Shown piece by piece: positions 41,284-50,378 of a stretch of DNA of 64,000 bases. The notes below the pieces were generated by a model, which saw nothing but the letters and a program-made list of their open reading frames with translations, searched no databases and was not told where the DNA came from. Made by a program: the position numbers and the translations under genes. Numbering within the stretch: position 1 is the first letter of the stretch; every line of letters begins with the position of its first letter. Source of the stretch: Gammaproteobacteria bacterium (GTDB taxonomy: Bacteria > Pseudomonadota > Gammaproteobacteria > Competibacterales > Competibacteraceae); contig JACKMZ010000002.1 in assembly GCA_024235135.1 (NCBI GenBank), forward strand, positions 372,001 through 436,000, written 5' to 3'.

Positions 41284-42642
41284 CCACGTGGCCAGATTGG
41301 GCACCACCGCCAACAAGCCCAGCATGGCCAGTTGGATCAAAATGAAGGGGACGACGCCCCGATAGATTTGAGTCGTGGTCACCGAGTCCGGCGCAACGCC
41401 GCGTAGATAAAACAACGAAAAGCCGAACGGTGGGGTCAAGAAACTGGTCTGCAGGTTGATGGCCATCATCACTCCCAGCCAAATCGGGTCCAGGCCCATC
41501 GTGAGCAGCACCGGTCCGACTATCGGTACGACCACGAACGTGATCTCGATGAAATCCAGCACGAAGCCCAGCAGGAACATGACCAGCATTACCACGGCCA
41601 TGGCCCCGAAGGTTCCGCCCGGCAGATTGTTGAGAATCTCATGCACGGCGTCGTCGCCGCCGAATCCGCGGAATACCAGCGAGAACACCGAGGCGCCGAT
41701 GAAGATCAGAAACACCATGCAAGTGACCTGCACCGTGCTCCGCATCACTTCCCGTAACCGTTGGAGATTGAAGTACCGCCGAGTCACGGCGAGAATGATC
41801 GCACCGACGGCACCGACCGAAGCGGCCTCAGTGGGTGTGGCCAAGCCCGCCAAGATAGAACCCAACACCGCTACGATGAGGAACAACGGCGGTATCAGCA
41901 CCAGCATGGCGCGCCGCGCTAAGTCGCGTTTATTCAGCGCCGCCCGCTCTTCCAGCGGAATCGCCGGGCAGGTGTGGGGTTTCAACCAGGCCAGGATCGC
42001 TAGGTAAGCGATGTACAGCGAAACGAGTATCAGCCCTGGAATCAACGCGCCCGCGAACAGATCACCCACCGACACCGTTTCCGGCGAATAGATCCCCATG
42101 CGCAATTGCGCCTGTTGATAAGCCGAACCCAGCACGTCACCCAGTAAGACCAATATGATCGAAGGGGGTATGATCTGCCCCAGGGTGCCGGATGCGCAAA
42201 TCGTGCCGCAGGCCAAGGCCGGGTCATAACCGCGGCGAATCATGGTGGGTAGTGACAACAGGCCCATGGTCACGACCGTCGCGCCGACGATGCCGGTGCT
42301 GGCCGCTAGCAGCATGCCGACCACCGTGACCGATATGCCCAGACCGCCGCGCAGGGGACCGAACAGCAGGGCCATGGTGTCCAGCAACTGCTCGGCCACG
42401 CGCGAACGTTCCAGCATGATTCCCATGAATACGAACAAGGGTACGGCGATCAGGGTTTCATTGGTCATGATGCCGTACAAGCGATTGGGCATGGCTTCCA
42501 GATAAGCCGAGTCGAACAAGCCCAAAGAGATGCCCACCAGGGCGAATCCCAGTGCCGTGCCGCCCAGCGTCATGGCCACGGGATAACCCGCCAGCAGCAG
42601 CACGCATACCACCACGAACATGCCGAAAGCCATCCATTCCAT
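41260..42642 (-). CDS. TRAP transporter large permease subunit (DctM family)
   Basis: A 460-residue integral membrane protein with about 12 hydrophobic helices. It starts MEWMAFGMFVVVCVLLLAGY, with the family regions GIMLERSRVAEQLLDTM, GGLGISVTVVGMLLAASTGIVGA and GTLGQIIPPSIILVLLGD. It imports organic acids or similar solutes using the sodium or proton gradient. dctQ lies directly upstream. No DctP substrate-binding gene is in the window, so the substrate cannot be inferred. Confidence 0.93.
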   Translation of the reverse strand: MEWMAFGMFVVVCVLLLAGYPVAMTLGGTALGFALVGISLGLFDSAYLEAMPNRLYGIMTNETLIAVPLFVFMGIMLERSRVAEQLLDTMALLFGPLRGGLGISVTVVGMLLAASTGIVGATVVTMGLLSLPTMIRRGYDPALACGTICASGTLGQIIPPSIILVLLGDVLGSAYQQAQLRMGIYSPETVSVGDLFAGALIPGLILVSLYIAYLAILAWLKPHTCPAIPLEERAALNKRDLARRAMLVLIPPLFLIVAVLGSILAGLATPTEAASVGAVGAIILAVTRRYFNLQRLREVMRSTVQVTCMVFLIFIGASVFSLVFRGFGGDDAVHEILNNLPGGTFGAMAVVMLVMFLLGFVLDFIEITFVVVPIVGPVLLTMGLDPIWLGVMMAINLQTSFLTPPFGFSLFYLRGVAPDSVTTTQIYRGVVPFILIQLAMLGLLAVVPNLATWLPKLVYR

Positions 42643-42643
42643 G

Positions 42644-43183
42644 TTAGCTCTCCTGTTCCAAAGGATGTCCCACGAGAACCAACAGATTGCGCAGCACTTC
42701 GGCCAGACCTTGCAGCATCATGAGGGCGGCCATGACCAGAATGGCCGTTTTCAACAAATACACGGCCGGTAGGCCTCCGGCTTCCCGTGAGCCTTCGAGG
42801 ATGCTCCAGGAGTCCATGACATAGCGCCAGGATGTCCAAAAGATGAAGGTGAAGGTGGGTAATAGTAGCAGTAGCGTTCCGAACAGGTTGACCAGGGCTT
42901 TGTTCTTGGGCTGCATTTCCCGATAAAAAATATCGACTCGCACATGGCCGTCATGTTTCAGGGTATAGGCGGCGCCGATCAGAAACACGGTGGCATGCAA
43001 GTAAACCACGATTTCCTGGATATAGATCCGGTTCCAATCGAAAGCGTAACGCAAGACTACGATGATGAATTGGACCAGCACCATGGCCAGGGTAAGCCAG
43101 GCGATGCTGCGCCCCGTCCATTCGCTAAACGTATCGATGGCACGGACGGTTCGGGCCAGTTTGTGTATAACGCTTGTGTTCAT
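42644..43183 (-). CDS. TRAP transporter small permease subunit (DctQ family)
   Basis: A protein of about 179 residues with four membrane helices (GRSIAWLTLAMVLVQFIIVV; IQEIVVYLHATVFLIGAAYT; LVNLFGTLLLLLPTFTFIFW; a C-terminal pair-forming helix). The DctQ block TLKHDGHVRVDIFY is present. The ATG at 43183 (MNTSVIHK) is chosen; the 33 codons upstream look non-coding. It ends 1 bp before the dctM start. Confidence 0.92.
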   Translation of the reverse strand: MNTSVIHKLARTVRAIDTFSEWTGRSIAWLTLAMVLVQFIIVVLRYAFDWNRIYIQEIVVYLHATVFLIGAAYTLKHDGHVRVDIFYREMQPKNKALVNLFGTLLLLLPTFTFIFWTSWRYVMDSWSILEGSREAGGLPAVYLLKTAILVMAALMMLQGLAEVLRNLLVLVGHPLEQES

Positions 43184-43272
43184 AGACGGCCTGTAATTTT
43201 TACGAGGCTCGGCACCAGGGCAGGTTTCGGTGGTGCGAGCACGGGGGAAGGGGGTACGGCAGGCGCGGTCGC

Positions 43273-44223
43273 TTAAACCCACAGCTTAGGCAAATTTTCG
43301 TAATTCGCCACATGCTGTAGCAATACTCGCTTGAATTCATCCGGGTTTTTGCTTTGGGTCAGTTCGCCGGGACGAGGAAAAAACCGGTCGTACAGGCGCG
43401 ACAACCAAAAGCGCAGCGCCGCTACACGCAACATCATCGGCCATACGGCATGCTCAATGGTCTGCAAGGGTCGTTGCCGATGATAGGCGGTCAGGATGGC
43501 TAACGCCTTGTCCCATTCCAGGGAAGCATCGGCGCGAATGCACCAGTCGTTGATGATCACGGCCAGATCGTATAACAGCACACCGTGGCAGGCGTAATAG
43601 AAATCGATGATCCCCATCAGTTCGTCGCCGTGAAATAGGGCATTGTCGCGGAACAGATCGGCGTGGATCACGCCGTTCGGCAATCCCGAGCGGTCGTAAT
43701 GGGCTTGAAAGGCGAGTTCCCCGCGCAGCAGATCCGCGTCGGCGGAGCAAAGTTTCTCCAGCAGGCTTTGCCCGATGCTGCGTCGCCAATCCGGGCCACG
43801 AGTATGTTCCCGGCGTAAATAAAAGCCCTGACCGACAACGTGCAATTTGCCCAGGCCGCTGCCTATGGCTTGGCATTGCGAAAGATTGGGTTGACTCACG
43901 CTAGCGCCGGGCAACCGCTGCACCAGGGCGGCCGGTTTACCCTTGAAGGTGCGCAAGTATTGGCCTTGATGATCCGCCAGCGGATGCGCGCTGGGTATGC
44001 CGTGCTCGGCGAGAAAGGCCATAAGCTCCAGATAATACGGCAGATCGCCGAAGCCTATGGATTCGAACACGGTCAGCACGAAACGCCCGGCCGTGGTGGT
44101 GACGAAGTAATTGGTATTTTCTACGCCTTCGCTGATGCCATGGTATTCGACCAATGCGCCCAACGGGTAGGCGCTCAGGAAGGCCTCCATTTCGGATCGG
44201 TCGAGGGTGGTGTAGACGGACAT
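43273..44223 (-). CDS. thrB: Homoserine kinase, ThrB2 (aminoglycoside phosphotransferase fold)
   Basis: A 316-residue kinase of the APH-like ThrB type found in pseudomonads and relatives. It starts MSVYTTLDRSEMEAFLSAY, with the substrate-proximal GVENTNYFVTT, the catalytic loop NGVIHADLFRDNALF and metal-binding IIDFYYA. It phosphorylates homoserine for threonine synthesis. The DUF2782 gene and polA nearby reproduce a known gammaproteobacterial order. Confidence 0.92.
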   Translation of the reverse strand: MSVYTTLDRSEMEAFLSAYPLGALVEYHGISEGVENTNYFVTTTAGRFVLTVFESIGFGDLPYYLELMAFLAEHGIPSAHPLADHQGQYLRTFKGKPAALVQRLPGASVSQPNLSQCQAIGSGLGKLHVVGQGFYLRREHTRGPDWRRSIGQSLLEKLCSADADLLRGELAFQAHYDRSGLPNGVIHADLFRDNALFHGDELMGIIDFYYACHGVLLYDLAVIINDWCIRADASLEWDKALAILTAYHRQRPLQTIEHAVWPMMLRVAALRFWLSRLYDRFFPRPGELTQSKNPDEFKRVLLQHVANYENLPKLWV

Positions 44224-44281
44224 GAATCAGGCGGGCGCCGAAGCCGTAATAAGCGGGACGCGCCCTGCCGGCGCGCTTGTG

Positions 44282-44614
44282 TTACCAGCTTAGGATGACC
44301 CAGGCGGGCACCGCCAAGCCATCATCCAAATCGTTGTAACGGGTTTCTAGATCACCGTCGCCATCGGTATCCACCAGAAAATAGGGGGCGCCTTTGTGCG
44401 GTACGATCTTGACCATATACAGCTTGTCGTTGATCCGGTATTCCTGGATCACACCCTCTTCGGTGCGGCGGATAGTGACTTGCGGTATATCCAGATTTTC
44501 ATCTGGACTGGTTCCTCCCGGCGAGCCATCCGGCACCGGCTCCAGGTTGGGTGGAAGCGGCTGGGCCATGGCGACGGAACCGACGAACAACAGGAGGAAG
44601 AGCAATAAGCGCAT
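44282..44614 (-). CDS. DUF2782 family secreted protein
   Basis: A 110-residue protein. The signal peptide MRLLLFLLLFVGSVAMA is followed by a compact domain with VTIRRTEEGVIQEYRINDKL and PYFLVDTDGDGDLETRY, the DUF2782 signature. The Asp/Gly-rich loop resembles a calcium-binding loop, but this is not shown. The function is unknown. It lies between the LOG-family and homoserine kinase genes on the same strand, as in Pseudomonas-type loci. Confidence 0.88.
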   Translation of the reverse strand: MRLLLFLLLFVGSVAMAQPLPPNLEPVPDGSPGGTSPDENLDIPQVTIRRTEEGVIQEYRINDKLYMVKIVPHKGAPYFLVDTDGDGDLETRYNDLDDGLAVPAWVILSW

Positions 44615-44638
44615 GGTGTTTCCTAACAGAATAGGGTT

Positions 44639-45370
44639 TCAGAGTTCCAGGAGAATGCGTTGTTCCTCGGGCGAGGGCTTGATCTGGCGGTCTTCATAAA
44701 AGCTAAAGATAGCATCCACCACCTCTTGCGGCTTGTCCAGTGTCAGAAGCAGCTCCAAGTCCCGCGCAGATACGGTCCCGGCCGGGACGAGAGTTTGTCG
44801 GAACCAATCGAGTAATCCTTGCCAGAATGGAGCATGCACCAGAATGATGGGGATACGTCGCGATTTTCCGGTTTGCACCAGGGTCAGGATTTCCGCCAGT
44901 TCGTCCAGCGTGCCAAAACCGCCGGGCAGTACCACGTAGGCGGCGGCGTATTTGACGAACATCACCTTACGCGAGAAAAAATGACGGAAGGTGAGACTGA
45001 TATTCTGGTACTCGTTGGCGATCTGTTCGTGGGGCAATTGAATGTTCAAACCTACGCTGGGCGAGTTTCCGGCAAACGCGCCTTTGTTGGCCGCTTCCAT
45101 GATACCCGGTCCACCGCCGCTGACCACGGAAAAACCGGCATCGGAGAGCGCACGGCCGATCTCCTCCGCCAAGCGATAATGGGGGTTGTCCGGACCGAAG
45201 CGGGACGAACCGAAGATACTGACGGCCGGGCGGATATGCGCCAAGCGTTCGAAACCTTCGACAAATTCCGCCATGATCTGGAAAATCTTCCAGGATTCGT
45301 GAGTCAACGTCGTATCATCGATAGACGCCATGCTGGGATGGGAACGCTTGTCGTTCGGCTTGTCGTTCAT
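44639..45370 (-). CDS. LOG family (TIGR00730) Rossmann-fold protein
   Basis: A protein of about 243 residues. The two LOG motifs are SGGGPGIMEAANKGAF and PGGFGTLDELAEIL. Such proteins hydrolyse nucleoside 5'-monophosphates (cytokinin-activating-type phosphoribohydrolase, or PpnN-like in bacteria). The ATG at 45370 follows AGAGGA on its strand. It diverges from polA. Confidence 0.9.
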   Translation of the reverse strand: MNDKPNDKRSHPSMASIDDTTLTHESWKIFQIMAEFVEGFERLAHIRPAVSIFGSSRFGPDNPHYRLAEEIGRALSDAGFSVVSGGGPGIMEAANKGAFAGNSPSVGLNIQLPHEQIANEYQNISLTFRHFFSRKVMFVKYAAAYVVLPGGFGTLDELAEILTLVQTGKSRRIPIILVHAPFWQGLLDWFRQTLVPAGTVSARDLELLLTLDKPQEVVDAIFSFYEDRQIKPSPEEQRILLEL

Positions 45371-45431
45371 AACGAAGTCCTCTACGGGCAATCCGGGGAC
45401 CCTGATTGTAGTGCGGGGAGGCTAGAAAACC

Positions 45432-48152
45432 ATGACAAATCATTCGTGTTTGATGCTGGTGGACGGTTCGTCCTATCTGCATCGCGCTTTCAACGCGCTA
45501 CCCGCGCTCCACAATCGGGAGGGCGAGCCGACCGGAGCCATGTTCGGCGTAGTCAACATGTTGCACAAGTTGATTACCGACTACCATCCCGAGCATATGG
45601 CGGTCATTTTCGACACCCCCGAAAAAACCTTTCGTCATGAACTGTACAGCGATTACAAGGCGCACCGTCCGCCCATGCCAGAGGATCTGAGCCGTCAGAT
45701 CGATCCCCTGTACGCCATCGTCGAGGCGCTGGGACTGCCCTTGTTGCGGGTTCCCGGCGTGGAAGCCGATGACGTCATCGGCACGCTGGCCGTGCAGGGA
45801 GAGGCTCAGGGTCTACGAGTCATCATCGCCAGCGGCGACAAGGATTTGACGCAATTGGTCAACGACCAGGTCACGATGTTGGATACCCTAAAAAACAGCA
45901 CGTTGGACGCCGCCGGCGTCGAGAAGAAATTCGGCGTTCCACCGGGTTTGATCGTCGATTATCTGGCGCTGGTCGGGGACACTTCCGACAATGTGCCGGG
46001 CGTACCGGGTGTCGGTCCCAAGACGGCGGCGCGCTGGCTTCGGGATTTCGGTTCGCTGGATGCAGTGGTGGAGCATGTCGGGGAAATCAAGGGCAAGGTC
46101 GGCGACAGTCTGCGCGCGGGGCTGGACCAGTTACGGCTGTCCAGGCAACTCTGCACCCTGCGTTGCGATGTGGAATTGGATCGGGGAATCGAGCAATTAC
46201 GGCAGGGGATGCCCGATACGACGGCTTTGCGACAGCTTTATCGACGTTATGAATTCAAGAGTTTGTTGCGTCAATTGCCGAAACCGGCGACTGGAACCGC
46301 CAACGAACCGGCCGCTGAGTCGGACGCCAATATCAGCCAGGAACAGGACCGTAATTATCATATCGTGTCGACTCAAGCGGAATTGGAAATCTGGCTGGAG
46401 CGGCTACGACAGGCCGAGTTGTTTGCTTTCGATACGGAAACCACCGGGTTGGATTACATGCAGGCGCGCATCGTCGGGGTGTCCTTCGCGGTGCAGCCCG
46501 GTACCGCGGCCTACGTACCCCTGGCGCATGATTACCCCGGCGCGCCGGACCAATTGGACAGGGAACAGGTATTAGCGCAACTGCGACCCGTTTTGGAAGA
46601 TCCCGGCAAGGCCAAGCTGGGCCAACATCTCAAATTCGACCTGCATATTCTGGCCAATCATGGCATCGCCCTGACCGGTATTCGCCACGACACCATGCTG
46701 GAGTCCTATGTGCTGAACTCCACGGCCACCCGCCACGACATGGATTCCCTGGCCCAGAAGTATCTCGACCTGCGCACGATTCATTATGAAGACGTGGCCG
46801 GCAAGGGCGCCCGGCAGTTGTCGTTCAACGAAGTGCCGGTGGAACAGGCCGGACCCTACGCGGCGGAAGACGCCGATGTGACGCTGCGTTTGCATCACAA
46901 GCTCTGGCCACAACTGCAACAGGAACCGTCCCTGTGTCGCGTGTATCAGGAAATTGAAGTTCCCCTGATCCCCGTACTCGCGCGCATGGAAGCCCAAGGC
47001 GTGTGCATCGACGTCGGTCGGTTGCGCGAACAAAACAAGGAAATTACCCAGCGCCTGTTCGAACTGGAGCAGGAAGCACACCGAGTGGCGGGCGAACCGT
47101 TCAATCTGGGTTCGCCTAAACAACTGCAGAGCATCTTGTTCGAGAAACAGGGCCTGCCGGTGAAAAAGCGGACACCCAAGGGCCAAGCTTCGACGGACGA
47201 GGAGGTATTGCAGGAACTGGCGCTAGATTACCCACTGCCCCGATTGCTCCTGGAACATCGCGGGCTGAGCAAGCTGAAATCCACCTACATCGACAAGCTG
47301 CCGCAGGCCATCGATTCGCGTACCGGCCGTGTGCATACGTCCTATCATCAGGCGGTCGCCAGCACCGGGCGGCTGGCATCGTCGGACCCGAATCTGCAGA
47401 ACATTCCCACGCGCACGGCGGAAGGCCGGCGTATCCGCCAGGCTTTCGTCGCGCCGCCCGGATTTCGCATTCTGGCGGCTGATTACTCGCAGATCGAACT
47501 GCGCATCATGGCGCATTTGTCGGGTGACGAGCGGTTGCTGCAAGCCTTTGCCGAAGGCGAGGATATTCACCGGGCAACCGCTGCCGAAGTGTTCGGCGTA
47601 CCCTTGGGCCAGGTCGAGGTCGCGCAACGGCGCGCGGCCAAAGCCATCAATTTCGGTCTGATCTACGGCATGTCGGCCTTCGGTTTGGCGCGGCAGTTAG
47701 GTATCGAGCGCGGCGCCGCCCAGGACTATGTCGATCGCTATTTCGCCCGTTATCCGGGAGTGAAGGCGTATATGGAGCGCATCCGCCAGCAGGCCGCTGC
47801 ACAGGGGTTCGTGGAAACGGTTTTCGGCCGCCGCCTGTATTTGGCGGATATTCAGGCCCGCAACCAACAGCGTCGGCAAGCGGCTGAACGCACGGCGATC
47901 AATGCGCCGATGCAGGGGACGGCGGCCGACATCATCAAGCGCGCGATGTTGACTTTGGATGGCTGGTTGAGTACCCGCACCCCCGTGCGGATGATCATGC
48001 AAGTGCATGATGAATTGGTGTTCGAAGTGGCCGAGGACGCCGTCGAGGCGGCACGGGAGCGTATCCGTTCAGCCATGAGGGGCGCCGCTGAGTTACGCAT
48101 CCCTCTGGAGGTGGATATCGGTGTCGGCGGCAATTGGGATGAAGCCCATTGA
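45432..48152 (+). CDS. polA: DNA polymerase I
   Basis: A 906-residue three-domain polymerase. The N-terminal 5'-3' nuclease has LVDGSSYLHRAF and EADDVIGTLA. The 3'-5' exonuclease is intact, with FDTETTGLDYM at about 333. The polymerase domain has motif A DYSQIELRIMAHLS (about 683), motif B RRAAKAINFGLIYGMSAFG and motif C VHDELVFEV (about 858). It fills gaps in repair and removes RNA primers. Confidence 0.98.
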   Translation: MTNHSCLMLVDGSSYLHRAFNALPALHNREGEPTGAMFGVVNMLHKLITDYHPEHMAVIFDTPEKTFRHELYSDYKAHRPPMPEDLSRQIDPLYAIVEALGLPLLRVPGVEADDVIGTLAVQGEAQGLRVIIASGDKDLTQLVNDQVTMLDTLKNSTLDAAGVEKKFGVPPGLIVDYLALVGDTSDNVPGVPGVGPKTAARWLRDFGSLDAVVEHVGEIKGKVGDSLRAGLDQLRLSRQLCTLRCDVELDRGIEQLRQGMPDTTALRQLYRRYEFKSLLRQLPKPATGTANEPAAESDANISQEQDRNYHIVSTQAELEIWLERLRQAELFAFDTETTGLDYMQARIVGVSFAVQPGTAAYVPLAHDYPGAPDQLDREQVLAQLRPVLEDPGKAKLGQHLKFDLHILANHGIALTGIRHDTMLESYVLNSTATRHDMDSLAQKYLDLRTIHYEDVAGKGARQLSFNEVPVEQAGPYAAEDADVTLRLHHKLWPQLQQEPSLCRVYQEIEVPLIPVLARMEAQGVCIDVGRLREQNKEITQRLFELEQEAHRVAGEPFNLGSPKQLQSILFEKQGLPVKKRTPKGQASTDEEVLQELALDYPLPRLLLEHRGLSKLKSTYIDKLPQAIDSRTGRVHTSYHQAVASTGRLASSDPNLQNIPTRTAEGRRIRQAFVAPPGFRILAADYSQIELRIMAHLSGDERLLQAFAEGEDIHRATAAEVFGVPLGQVEVAQRRAAKAINFGLIYGMSAFGLARQLGIERGAAQDYVDRYFARYPGVKAYMERIRQQAAAQGFVETVFGRRLYLADIQARNQQRRQAAERTAINAPMQGTAADIIKRAMLTLDGWLSTRTPVRMIMQVHDELVFEVAEDAVEAARERIRSAMRGAAELRIPLEVDIGVGGNWDEAH

Positions 48153-48226
48153 ATGCGCAGAATACGCTCGAACCGGCTGCGGTGCCGCCGCTTGTGATTC
48201 TCGGGGCGGCGCACCGATTCTATGGA

Positions 48227-49180
48227 TCACTCGGCTTTAGACAGCAGGGTTTCAGTTTCTTGGTTCGCTTCGATGATCGAACCGCCGTCGATCCAGATAT
48301 GTAGCGGCATGCCCAATTCCAATTCATCGGCCAGGAAATCCGCGTCCCACATGGTGACGCGCAAACAGCCATGGGAGGCTGGCTTGGGCGGCACTTGCTG
48401 GGCGCCGTGCACCGCGTATCCCTGATAGAAGTACCAGGGCCGGTACATCCGTCCCAGGTAAGCTTCCCGCCAGCCATTCAGGCGCCGATAGATTTCATAG
48501 TTACCCAAGGGGGTCTCCGCCTTGACCTTTTTGTTGTACTGGTCGACGTACGATTGGTTGTTGCCGCTGCTGATTGGCAGAATTGCCACGATCTGATCGG
48601 CCTTGATCAGATACAGCAGCTGCCGGTCCAGATCGACTTCCACCCGGTTTGGTTCCGCGGAACGCGCGGGCAGGTCCGGTCCTCGATAGGCTAACAGTTT
48701 CCCCCAGTCATTTTTGCGCCAACGGTTTTTGAGTGGAAGATCCAATGCTTTTTGCACCGCGCGCACGGCTATCTGGGTTTGTTGGGCGTAAATACCGTCG
48801 ACGGGACTGCGATAGAACCCCGCTTCCGCGAGCAAGGTCTGCAAGTTCTTGACCGCTTTTCCCTTGTTGCCAGGTTCCAAGGCCGGCAGAGAGCCGAGTT
48901 CGGAATCGCCGGCGGCATATTGCAGCGCCTTGTAAGTCGGCTTCGTGGGCGGTGGTGGCGGTACGAAGGCGGGTTGCGCGGGAGTCGATTCTTCGGCCTT
49001 GGGTAAGGGCGGTTCGGGTGATTGTTCCACGCTTGTCGAGGGTACGGTTTTCATAGGCGCCGTATCGGACTGACTGGAAAACGCCCCATTGCCGGTCATT
49101 GCGCATCCCCCCAGCAGCAAAGCCAGCGTGCTGAATACAACGTAATTGGGTAAGGAAACCGTGGGAATTTTCTTAAGCAT
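48227..49180 (-). CDS. L,D-transpeptidase lipoprotein with peptidoglycan-binding domain
   Basis: A protein of about 317 residues. A lipoprotein signal is followed by the lipobox LLGGC, then a Pro-rich linker. A peptidoglycan-binding repeat (NKGKAVKNLQTLLAEAGFYR) precedes the YkuD domain, whose catalytic HGCLRV motif has the His-Gly-Cys order of active enzymes. It makes 3-3 cross-links or attaches proteins to the wall. The ATG at 49180 starts the lipoprotein signal; upstream codons look non-coding. It converges with polA; a GCCGCC/GGCGGC hairpin near 48184-48212 lies between them. Confidence 0.92.
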   Translation of the reverse strand: MLKKIPTVSLPNYVVFSTLALLLGGCAMTGNGAFSSQSDTAPMKTVPSTSVEQSPEPPLPKAEESTPAQPAFVPPPPPTKPTYKALQYAAGDSELGSLPALEPGNKGKAVKNLQTLLAEAGFYRSPVDGIYAQQTQIAVRAVQKALDLPLKNRWRKNDWGKLLAYRGPDLPARSAEPNRVEVDLDRQLLYLIKADQIVAILPISSGNNQSYVDQYNKKVKAETPLGNYEIYRRLNGWREAYLGRMYRPWYFYQGYAVHGAQQVPPKPASHGCLRVTMWDADFLADELELGMPLHIWIDGGSIIEANQETETLLSKAE

Positions 49181-49263
49181 GGCATTGACTCCGGTCTTCT
49201 CAATTCTTTGACTGATCAATCCGCAAAAAATCACTCGTTTTGATAGGAGGCCGTGATTCTCGA

Positions 49264-49311
49264 TTGACAATCGATGATGCCCGCTTCATATTGATAATGA
49301 ATATCATTTGC
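49264..49311 (+). promoter_or_regulatory. Promoter with overlapping Fur box for the iron(III) transporter
   Basis: The 19 bases at 49293-49311 match 15 of 19 positions of the Fur consensus GATAATGATAATCATTATC. TTGACA at 49264-49269 could be the -35, with the -10 region (CATATT, 49287-49292) abutting the Fur site. The transporter gene starts at 49344. Iron-loaded Fur would block RNA polymerase here. Confidence 0.7.
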
Positions 49312-49343
49312 GGTGAATTTGGATTAACGAGGCTAACGGCATA

Positions 49344-50354
49344 ATGAATCCTTTACATAGTGTCCTGCTGGTCGCCGCCCTGTTGTGTGTGGGAACCGCC
49401 AGCGCCGAGCAGGAGGTGAATGTCTATTCGTATCGACAGCCCTTCTTGATTCGTCCGTTGTTCGATGCCTTCACCAAGGAGACCGGTATCAAGGTCAATG
49501 TCGTGTTCGCGGAGGAGGGCCTAGTCGAACGGCTTAAACGGGAGGGCGCCAATAGCCCGGCTGACCTGATTTTTACCGTGGACATCGGCCGGCTCAGCGA
49601 TGCTGTGGAGGCCGATTTGGTGCAGCCCGTGCAAAGTCCGGTACTGACGGCGAATATTCCTGCGCAATTTCGCGATCCTGGAAACTTGTGGTTTGGTTTG
49701 ACGACGCGTGCCCGTATCTTCGCGGTTTCCAAGGAGCGCGTAGCACCCGGAGAGGCGACAAGTTACGAAGCCCTCGCCGAGCCGCAATGGAAAGGTCGCA
49801 TCTGTACGCGTAGTGGCAAACATGTCTACAGTGTCGCGTTGACCGCGGCCATGATCGCACACCACGGCGAAGCGGAGGCGGAAAAATGGCTGACGGGTCT
49901 CAAAAACAATCTGGCGCGGCGACCGCAAGGCAACGATCGCGCCCAAGTCAAGGCCGTCAAGGAAGGGCAATGCGATCTGGCGCTGATCAACAGCTACTAT
50001 GTCGGCAACATGATGGCCGACAAGGAGCAGGCTGAATGGGTGGCGGCAGTCAACATCGTGTTTCCAAACCAGGATAGCACAGGAACCCACGTGAATATCA
50101 GCGGCATGGCCATGACCCGGAGCGCCCCGAATCCGGAAAACGCCAAAAAGCTGATGGAGTTTTTGAGTGGTGATTTGGCGCAACAGATTTACGCCGAACA
50201 GAATTATGAATATCCGGTCAATCCCCAGGTGCCGTGGTCCGGTCTGCTCAAATCCTGGGGCGAGTTCAAGGTGGATTCCCTGCCATTGGCACAGATCGCC
50301 CAATACCGGACCGCCGCCATCAAGCTGGCGGACAAGGTGGGCTACGATGATTGA
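49344..50354 (+). CDS. Iron(III) ABC transporter substrate-binding protein (FutA/FbpA type)
   Basis: A 336-residue periplasmic protein. The signal peptide ends at TASA, and the mature part begins EQEVNVYSYRQPFLIRPLFD. Tyrosines in INSYYVGNMM are the iron ligands expected for this class. The SGKHVYSVALTAAMIAHHGE and PNQDSTGTHVNISGMA segments are also typical. It binds Fe3+ and delivers it to the permease 24 bp downstream. A Fur box lies upstream. Confidence 0.93.
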   Translation: MNPLHSVLLVAALLCVGTASAEQEVNVYSYRQPFLIRPLFDAFTKETGIKVNVVFAEEGLVERLKREGANSPADLIFTVDIGRLSDAVEADLVQPVQSPVLTANIPAQFRDPGNLWFGLTTRARIFAVSKERVAPGEATSYEALAEPQWKGRICTRSGKHVYSVALTAAMIAHHGEAEAEKWLTGLKNNLARRPQGNDRAQVKAVKEGQCDLALINSYYVGNMMADKEQAEWVAAVNIVFPNQDSTGTHVNISGMAMTRSAPNPENAKKLMEFLSGDLAQQIYAEQNYEYPVNPQVPWSGLLKSWGEFKVDSLPLAQIAQYRTAAIKLADKVGYDD

Positions 50355-50378
50355 TGGTCATCGGCCCGCGTTCACTCA

